Position numbers and translations under genes: made by a program
From: Kutzneria viridogrisea
GTDB taxonomy: Bacteria > Actinomycetota > Actinomycetes > Mycobacteriales > Pseudonocardiaceae
Assembly (NCBI GenBank): GCA_014138725.1
Contig: JACJID010000006.1
Span: 432,001 to 496,000, forward strand
DNA length: 64,000 nt
Reading direction: 5' to 3'
Shown: one piece after another, positions 36,106-42,215 of the stretch
Layout of the letters: every line of letters starts with the position of its first letter
How positions within the stretch are numbered: the first letter of the stretch is position 1
Notes under the pieces: model-generated
Told to the model about the DNA's origin: nothing
The model's input: only the letters and a program-made list of their open reading frames with translations
Database searches by the model: none

Positions 36106-36720
36106 CTACGCGACTGGAAAATCGAAATAGGTGTCCGGGTAAGGTTCTTCCTTCAGTGTGTAATGCCACCACTCGTAGTCGTATGAATCGAAACCGCTGG
36201 CCGCCATGACAGAACAGAGGTGTTGACGGTTTCTCGCTTCAACCTGACTGATTCCTCGCGCGCCATGGTGTGAGACCGAATCCATCAGATCATGGTCGCC
36301 ACCCATGGGAACGAGTTCACCGGTGGCCAGGTGGTAGAGCGTCAAGTCGACGGTGCTGCCCCGACTGTGACCCGACCTGGCCGCCACGTATCCTTGTTCG
36401 AACATCTCGGCCCTGTCGATATTCGGGTAGTGCCGAAGCTTCGTCCGGCCATCCTCCGGTTGTTGCGACCAGCGTAGAAAACAATCTACGGCGCGTTGCG
36501 GACGGTAACCATCCCAAAGAAGCAGGCCGAAGCCAAGGGCTGCGGCCTCTTCCCGCGCTCGTTCCAGGGCCGCGCACAAAGCCCTCGTGCCAACAATTCG
36601 GTTTACCACATACCCGTCCACCGGTTTGCCGGTGAAATTATCCCAGGTGGCGTACTTGGCATCCCAACGTATTCCGGATACAACCTCGTCAACAAGGACG
36701 AAATCATCTCTCATCGTCAT
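36106..36720 (-). CDS. vanX: VanX D-Ala-D-Ala dipeptidase
   Basis: 204 residues, full length. All VanX residues are present: GYRP (Arg73), SGHSRGSTVD (zinc ligands His118 and Asp125), EWWH (base Glu183, zinc His186). It hydrolyses D-Ala-D-Ala dipeptide in the cytoplasm so that only D-Ala-D-Lac is built into precursors. The ATG overlaps the vanA stop (ATGA), showing coupling. The 185-bp stretch after its stop (35921-36105) has no recognised feature. Confidence 0.96.
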   Translation of the reverse strand: MTMRDDFVLVDEVVSGIRWDAKYATWDNFTGKPVDGYVVNRIVGTRALCAALERAREEAAALGFGLLLWDGYRPQRAVDCFLRWSQQPEDGRTKLRHYPNIDRAEMFEQGYVAARSGHSRGSTVDLTLYHLATGELVPMGGDHDLMDSVSHHGARGISQVEARNRQHLCSVMAASGFDSYDYEWWHYTLKEEPYPDTYFDFPVA

Positions 36721-37769
36721 TTCCCTGCCAATGCCAACGACACGATCCGGTCGATCACTTCGGCAAACGGCAGTCCCGCGGCGGTCATCATTCTCGGATA
36801 GCGGCTGTAGGAGGTCATACCAGGCAATGTGTTGACCTCGTTGAGCACCACTTGGCCGTCTTCCTTGAGGAACATGTCCACCCGCGACAGCCCGCTACAT
36901 CCCAGGACGCGGTATACGGCCTTCGCTGTCTCCTGAACGAGCGCGCGCGACTCTGTCGAAATGTCTGCGGGAACGACTATTGTCGAGTTTTCGGAACCGC
37001 TTTCAGGGTCGCTCTCCTGGTGGATTTTGAAAAAGCCGTGAGACAGCGAGATCTGATCCACCTCGCCTACGATCAAGTCGCGATCGTTCCCCAGGACGGC
37101 ACATCCGACCTCGCTGCCGACGACAGCCTCTTCGATCAACACCTTCGAGTCGTACTGTCTTGCGGTCTCCAGCGCGCGCGAGAGTTCTTCCTTGCGAGAC
37201 ACCTTGCTGACGCCGAAAGACGAACCCGAACGGGCCGGCTTGACAAAGACGGGATAGGTGAGCTGGTCGGGATCAATGTCCTCGTCCGCCGTGACGATCC
37301 AGAAGTTCGGCGTAGCGATTCCCGCGCTGCTGGTGACGAGGTACGTGAGGGATTTGTCCATGCACAGGGCAGAACTTTGGACACCGCAGCCCGCGTACGG
37401 GATGCCGGAGAGTTCCAACAGTCCCTGTATCGCACCGTCTTCACCGAGTTTGCCGTGCAGAACGGGCAATACCAGGTCCAGGGGGATCGTTTCGTATTTC
37501 CCCTCCTCCAGTACCAGCAGTCCCTGTACGCTTCGGTCAGGTGACAGAACGGCCGGGCGGCTGCTGCCGTTTTCCCAGTTCGTGTCGGGGCTGTCGCAAA
37601 GCTTCCACGCACCGCTGTTCGTGATACCGATCCAGAACGGCTCGTACTTTTCGGTATCGAGGTATTTTGCGACCTCTTGCGCGGATTTGACGGAGACAGG
37701 ATGTTCCTCGGAACAACCTCCGAACACGATCCCGATTTTCGGCCTATCCACGCTGACTCCTGCTTTCAA
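36717..37769 (-). CDS. vanA: D-alanine-D-lactate ligase
   Basis: 350 residues of the ATP-grasp ligase family. FGGCSEEHPVSVKSA at the N-terminus, KPARSGSSFGV (ATP site), GEVDQISL and the omega-loop KIHQE (His250, equivalent to the His that gives depsipeptide rather than dipeptide synthesis), then NEVNTLPGMTSYSRYPRM. Residue for residue it is strikingly like enterococcal VanA. It forms D-Ala-D-Lac, the terminus that glycopeptides bind poorly. It overlaps vanH by 26 nt. Local GC is far below that of the neighbours. Confidence 0.95.
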   Translation of the reverse strand: MKAGVSVDRPKIGIVFGGCSEEHPVSVKSAQEVAKYLDTEKYEPFWIGITNSGAWKLCDSPDTNWENGSSRPAVLSPDRSVQGLLVLEEGKYETIPLDLVLPVLHGKLGEDGAIQGLLELSGIPYAGCGVQSSALCMDKSLTYLVTSSAGIATPNFWIVTADEDIDPDQLTYPVFVKPARSGSSFGVSKVSRKEELSRALETARQYDSKVLIEEAVVGSEVGCAVLGNDRDLIVGEVDQISLSHGFFKIHQESDPESGSENSTIVVPADISTESRALVQETAKAVYRVLGCSGLSRVDMFLKEDGQVVLNEVNTLPGMTSYSRYPRMMTAAGLPFAEVIDRIVSLALAGK

Positions 37770-38784
37770 ATTTCAGGCAGTTGGTAATAGAATTTTCGAC
37801 CGTGTCACTCAGGGTGCGGTCCGTGTAGTAGGCGGTGTGCGGACTGATGAACACATTCGACAGCTCGTGTAGCCGCAACAACGATTTGCTTTCGATGGGT
37901 TCGCTTCTGCGGTCGGCGTAGAATATCCCTTCCTCTCCTTCGAGGACGTCCAACGCCGCGCCGCCCAATTTGCCGCTTTCCAGGGCTCGAACGAGGGCCT
38001 CGGTATCGACAAGCGAACCGCGTCCGGTGTTGACGACGAACGCACCGTGCTTCATCTGCTCGATATGTTGGCGATCGAGGAGATGGTGCGTTTCCGCATT
38101 AAGCGGTGTATGAAGCGTCACAATGTCACTCCGTCGCAGCAACTCGACGAGAGGAACGTAATCGGCGCGAGTTGTGGGGAAAACGTCATTGGCTATTATT
38201 CTGCAGCCAAAGCCTCGCAGTCTGTCCATGACCGCGGCGCCGATGCGTCCCGTTCCGATGACCCCGACGGTCAGGTCGCGTAGTTCCCTCCCGCGCACCT
38301 CGTTCAGTCTGTAGTCATGAACCTCCGCGCGGCGGATGACGGACTTTGCGTGCCGTAGCGCCATCAGCATCAACATCAGGGTGTAGTCGGCAACACTGTC
38401 GGGCGAATAGATGACATTTTCGACGAAAATGCCGACACTCTTCGCATACGCCACATCGAGATGATTGTATCCAATACTTCTCGTTGAGATGTATTTTACG
38501 CCGACTTGGCTCAGTGCAAGAAGGGTGGAGTTCGTGATTCGAGTCTTGTGGCCGACACTGATGCACCGGTTTCCGGAAGCCAGTTCCACATTGACCTCGG
38601 ACACTGCGGCCTCTGTCATGGTTGGCATTACGCCAAAGCGAGGCGCCATCCGTCGGAACAAGACAGCCTCGTCCTGCTCGCATCCATAAACCGTAATTTC
38701 TGTCGTTGGGATGACAGGGTGCGGCGAAGACGCCAGCGATCGGGTGCGGCAGTCCGCTGTTCGCGCCGGTTCGCTGTAGGTCAT
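37744..38784 (-). CDS. vanH: VanH D-lactate dehydrogenase
   Basis: 346 residues. D-2-hydroxyacid dehydrogenase: NAD-binding GVIGTGRIGAAVMDRL, catalytic Arg in ARSIGYN/STRSIGYNHLD, NTGRGSLVD, and catalytic His in FISPHTAYYTD. It reduces pyruvate to D-lactate for VanA. It begins MTYSEP, resembling VanY's MRYSES, and has a ribosome site GGAAGGC. First gene of the vanHAX operon. Confidence 0.95.
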   Translation of the reverse strand: MTYSEPARTADCRTRSLASSPHPVIPTTEITVYGCEQDEAVLFRRMAPRFGVMPTMTEAAVSEVNVELASGNRCISVGHKTRITNSTLLALSQVGVKYISTRSIGYNHLDVAYAKSVGIFVENVIYSPDSVADYTLMLMLMALRHAKSVIRRAEVHDYRLNEVRGRELRDLTVGVIGTGRIGAAVMDRLRGFGCRIIANDVFPTTRADYVPLVELLRRSDIVTLHTPLNAETHHLLDRQHIEQMKHGAFVVNTGRGSLVDTEALVRALESGKLGGAALDVLEGEEGIFYADRRSEPIESKSLLRLHELSNVFISPHTAYYTDRTLSDTVENSITNCLKFESRSQRG

Positions 38785-38875
38785 GCCTTCCAGTCAAGGC
38801 AGTGCGGTGTTGCCAGCACGTATGCGGGTTTCGATACGTCGACAATATGTTACCATTCGGTAACATCGAGTGCGT
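38785..38875 (-). promoter_or_regulatory. vanH promoter / VanR operator region
   Basis: Shares about 50 of 60 ungapped positions with the vanY upstream region. It also contains a perfect 6-bp inverted repeat GTTACCATTCGGTAAC at 38849-38864, which is only partly kept ahead of vanY. Likely site of VanR-dependent activation. Confidence 0.65.
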
Positions 38876-38991
38876 GGTGCTTACCAGCGACTTTTTGGCT
38901 GGGTTCGAGTTTGAGAACTTCCTACTATGGCGGCGGTCATTCGGGTTGTGACCTGCGGGGATGTGTGACTGGCGGTGTGGTTCGACGAAGG

Positions 38992-39553
38992 GTGGCCGGG
39001 ATGGGTGCTCGGCTGGCGGGGCGGAAACTGGGCGAGGCGTTGGAACGGCCGCGCTCGTGTTTTCGGCGGATCGAGCCGTTCGTGCAGGCCCGTAAGTACG
39101 CTCGGGCGGTGACGAGCGGGATGCCGAAGCGGAACGGATGGACCGTTGCCGAGCATGTCCTGGACCGGACGCCGGACACGACGCGGCCGCTGCCGAACAG
39201 ACGGGATCCGGCCCGATTTCCACTGCGGGGACGAGGTCTACGGCAACTGCACCGAGTTGCGGGAGCACTTCGAGGCCGCCGAGCAGGCATACACGCCGCG
39301 GGGCCGGCAACACTTCCGGATCACGCTGCCCAGCGGGGGCGGTACTGTCCTGCGCCCAGACGACAGTGGGAAACCCGCTCTGCCGGCAAGGGCTCCACAG
39401 GAGACCGGTGGTGCGCGTGAGCGTGGCTCAGCACCGCCTCACCCCGGCATCGCCCCGCTCGTCCGCAAACACCCGCGCACCAGTGAACCGGCCCTCCACC
39501 GCCGCTTCGGGCCCGAGAGACAACTGCTCACCACGACACGGCTGATCCCCCGC
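38992..39553 (+). pseudogene. IS701-family transposase remnant
   Basis: Reads MGARLAGRKLGEALERP, FRRIEPFVQARKYARAV, KRNGWTVAEH (N-terminal IS701 signature). It then shifts frame near 39200 to FHCGDEVYGNCTELREHFE, with a later scrambled part ending LLTTTRLIP. The central catalytic portion is largely deleted. Another inactive IS close to the right side of the island, directly downstream of the vanH promoter. Confidence 0.75.
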
Positions 39554-39603
39554 CGCCGGGCCGCAAGGCATGTTTGGCTGGATGTCGGTCCTGCACACTG
39601 AAC

Positions 39604-39715
39604 GTGCTGGAGCAAATCTGGAGCAGGGGTCAGGATTACCGCGAAACAGGGGCAGGCTTTTGCTTCAGGCCTACGTCACCCAGTCGGGCATTCTTCGGTG
39701 AGGAATCTCCCGCTG
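39604..39715 (+). repeat. Diverged direct repeat, right copy
   Basis: Partner of 11309-11412 in the same orientation. A third short match (CTGGAGCAGGGGT) occurs at 42057-42069, just before the tRNA-like fragment. Confidence 0.6.
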
Positions 39716-40025
39716 GCCCGCTGACTCATTCAACAGGCTCGCCGGGACGTCTATCGACGTGACCCGGGTTGTTGCCGCTGCGGCCTAGCTAGGGCCCAAC
39801 CGGACGCGAAGTTGATCCTGCTTGGTCCCGCCGCCAGAGCGGCCCAGATGGGCGCAGGCCGCTCGGCCTGCCAGCAGTCGGCATCGACGCATGTCAGCGC
39901 TCACTGGTCGGAACGAAATCGGCCGAGACCGCCGTGACGGAGGTCGGCGCGCCAGTGCTTGGCATCGGCGTGGGCACAAACAACCACTCCCTGCCGACAC
40001 GCTGCGCCTGCAGCTTGTATGACCG
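39716..40025. other. Gap without recognisable gene
   Basis: About 310 bp after the right repeat copy. Frames on both strands have no protein-like character. Probably island debris. Confidence 0.4.
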
Positions 40026-40073
40026 GACCCCGTGAACTGATCCACCTGGGTCAACCCGGCGGGGTCACGCCAC
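40026..40073 (+). repeat. Nested-hairpin repeat, copy 3
   Basis: Outer stem GACCCCG/CGGGGTC, inner stem TGATCC/GGGTCA (one T:G pair), then CACGCCAC as in copy 2. Two bases longer than copy 2, with one extra base in each arm. Confidence 0.65.
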
Positions 40074-40176
40074 ACCGCCCGCCACAACGGGGCCAGTGCG
40101 GGTGACAGGTTCGGGACATTTTCCACGATGTGTCACAGGATGGGGCGGACCGAACCGGGAGGTGCTGGCACCATGG

Positions 40177-41886
40177 GTGCCCGTGGCGGTGGTCGAGGTG
40201 AGTGAGCGGTCAGTGCGGCGGCGAGCCGATGCGCGGTCCTTCGAGCGGGGGCAGGCGTATTTCAAGGCTGGTCGGGTGCGTCGGCTCACTGTCGCCGGGA
40301 CGACGGTCACCTCGATCGTGGACGGGACCAGCGTCTACCGGGTGCGGCTGGAGATCACCTCGACCGGGCTGGACGGGCGGTGCAGCTGTCCCTATGGGGC
40401 CGAGGGCGTGTTCTGCAAGCACTGTGTCGCGACGGCGCTGGCCTGGCTGGAAGAAGGGGGCGAGGTCGGCGAGCCCCGCCCGCAGCCGGTCACCGACGAG
40501 CGGCTGCGGGAGTTCCTGCTGGGCAAGGATCCGACGTGGCTGGTGGAGCAGTTGCTGGCCGTGGCTCGGGCGGATCCGCTGCTGCGTGCCCGGCTCGACG
40601 TCGCCGCGGGCGCAGACGTCCATGACGCCTACGACGACCGGGCGCTGCGGGAACGTCTCGAAGGGGCGATCGAGATCGGCTACTTCGTGGAGTACGGGGA
40701 GGCGTATTCGTATTTCCAGGGTGTCGGCGAAGCGCTGGACGCGGTGGCTGAGCTGGTTGATGCCGGTTTTCCGGATGTCGCCGTGACACTGGCCGAGTAC
40801 GCGCTGGGGTTGCTGGAGGAAGCGGCCGACCGGGTCGACGACTCCGACGGGGGCCTGCGTGAGGCCATCGGCCGGGCCGAGGAGATCCACCTGGACGCCT
40901 GCTCGGCCGGTGAGCCCGATCCGGTTTCGCTGGCGGAACGACTGGTGGAGCGCGCGCTGGCCAGTGACTACGAGGTGTTCCTGACCGCGTTGCCGGACTA
41001 CGAGCTGGTGCTGGGGCCTGCGGGCATGGCGCGCTACCGGGAGTTGGTCGAGCAAGCATGGAACGACCTGCCACCCAAGAAACGGAATGACTACAGCACT
41101 CGCCGGTTCGTCGTCACTTACCTGATGGAACAGTTGGCCGAGTGTTCCGGTGGTGCCGACGCGCTGATTGAGGTGCTGGCCAGGGACGTGTCCAGCGGTT
41201 ACGACGTGCTGCGGATCGCCGAGCGGCTGTGTGCCGACGGCCGCGACGACGAGGCCCTGGACTGGTTGGGGCGGGGCATGGCGGAGTTCCCGCCCGACTC
41301 GCGACTACGGTCGCTGGCCGCCGACTGCCACCTGCGCGCCGGTCGTCGTGCGGAGGCGGGAGAGCTGTTGTGGGCGAACTTCGCCGATCACCCGGTGCTG
41401 GAGAACTACATCGCGTTGCACAACGCGATGGCCGAGCAGTTCCCGGCCTGGCGTGACCGGGCGGTCGCGACGTTGCGGGAGGAGCCAGCCGCGTCGGCGA
41501 GGTTCACACCGGTGCCGTACGCCCGCCCGGCGGGGCGGTCGGTGCTGGTCGAGGTGCTGTTGTGGGAGGGGGATGCGCAGGCCGCGTGGCAGGCGGCGGT
41601 GGACGGTGGCTGCCGGGATGAGCTGTGGCTGCGGGTGGCCAGGGAGCGCGCCGCGACCCATCCTGCCGACGCGATCCCGGTCCTGTTGGCCGCCGCCGAC
41701 CAAGCGATCGGCCACAAGAACCGGAATTCCTACAAGACGGCCGCCGGCCTGCTGACCGAAGCCGGCGTGCTGTTCGCCCGCTGTGACCGGCCGGATGACT
41801 TCCGGTCACACCTCGCCGCACTGCGCGACGCACACCGGCCCAAACGAGCGTTGCGCGAGGAACTCGACCGCGCGGACCTGCCCTGA
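40177..41886 (+). CDS. SWIM zinc-finger protein
   Basis: About 569 residues. Near the N-terminus CSCPYGAEGVFCKHCVA is a SWIM zinc finger (CxCx..CxH), thought to mediate DNA or protein binding. The remainder is helical, resembling TPR-like repeats (e.g. LRIAERLCADGRDDEALDWLGRGMAEFP; RSLAADCHLRAGRRAEAGELL). The start is uncertain: GTG 40177 is 14 nt after GGGAGG, but GTG 40183 or 40201 are possible and the frame is open to 40096. SWIM/TPR proteins are common single genes in actinomycetes with unknown roles. It lies just inside the proposed right island boundary. Confidence 0.8.
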   Translation: MPVAVVEVSERSVRRRADARSFERGQAYFKAGRVRRLTVAGTTVTSIVDGTSVYRVRLEITSTGLDGRCSCPYGAEGVFCKHCVATALAWLEEGGEVGEPRPQPVTDERLREFLLGKDPTWLVEQLLAVARADPLLRARLDVAAGADVHDAYDDRALRERLEGAIEIGYFVEYGEAYSYFQGVGEALDAVAELVDAGFPDVAVTLAEYALGLLEEAADRVDDSDGGLREAIGRAEEIHLDACSAGEPDPVSLAERLVERALASDYEVFLTALPDYELVLGPAGMARYRELVEQAWNDLPPKKRNDYSTRRFVVTYLMEQLAECSGGADALIEVLARDVSSGYDVLRIAERLCADGRDDEALDWLGRGMAEFPPDSRLRSLAADCHLRAGRRAEAGELLWANFADHPVLENYIALHNAMAEQFPAWRDRAVATLREEPAASARFTPVPYARPAGRSVLVEVLLWEGDAQAAWQAAVDGGCRDELWLRVARERAATHPADAIPVLLAAADQAIGHKNRNSYKTAAGLLTEAGVLFARCDRPDDFRSHLAALRDAHRPKRALREELDRADLP

Positions 41887-42081
41887 TGCCTTGGGTCACC
41901 TTCCCGGTTCAGGTGCTGTCCGGCATGGCATAGCCAAGCTTGAGCACGGCGGCGGTGATGTGGCCTCGTCGTCATGAGCCGCGTCGATGCAGTGGCCAGA
42001 ACGTGCTGTGGCGCAAAGGCATGTGCGGCGTGGTGGCCCAGCTTCACGCTGGCCGGGCTGGAGCAGGGGTGCGTGTTGAAC
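41887..42081. other. Gap before tRNA-like fragment
   Basis: 195 bp without a gene. At 42057-42069 it holds CTGGAGCAGGGGT, also found in both copies of the diverged direct repeat. Confidence 0.4.
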
Positions 42082-42125
42082 CACTGGCAGTGTGAGGAAC
42101 AGGGGCTCGAGTCCACTCAGCACCA
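42082..42125 (+). repeat. tRNA-Ala 3'-end copy, candidate attR
   Basis: 44 nt align without gaps to the anticodon-arm to 3'-end part of the tRNA-Ala gene (11170-11213) with 5 mismatches (39/44). The mismatches would disrupt the T stem and the acceptor pairing, and no 5' half is present, so it is not a tRNA gene. This arrangement is what site-specific integration into a tRNA leaves at the distal junction, here aged by mutation. Confidence 0.8.
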
Positions 42126-42172
42126 AGAGGCCTGTATTCGCGGAGAGCGTGAATGCAGGCCTCTTGTTGTTT
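42125..42172. terminator. Hairpin terminator after the tRNA copy
   Basis: Arms AAGAGGCCTG (42125-42134) and CAGGCCTCTT (42156-42165), extended by imperfect pairing, then GTTGTTTG. It may be the original tRNA-Ala terminator displaced by the island, and it also lies between converging transcripts (the LuxR gene ends at 42216). Confidence 0.7.
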
Positions 42173-42215
42173 GTTCTGGGGGCCGGGCCTCACAGTTCGC
42201 GGATCGATCGAATCC

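Noticed and set aside
32461-38784. Glycopeptide biosynthetic gene cluster
   Set aside because: Only resistance and regulation genes are present; no NRPS, oxygenase or glycosylation genes.
39785-40126. 113-aa minus-strand frame near the right repeat copy
   Set aside because: No protein-like pattern or ribosome site; overlaps hairpin copy 3.
42082-42125. Second functional tRNA gene
   Set aside because: Only the 3' part exists and the mismatches disrupt stems.
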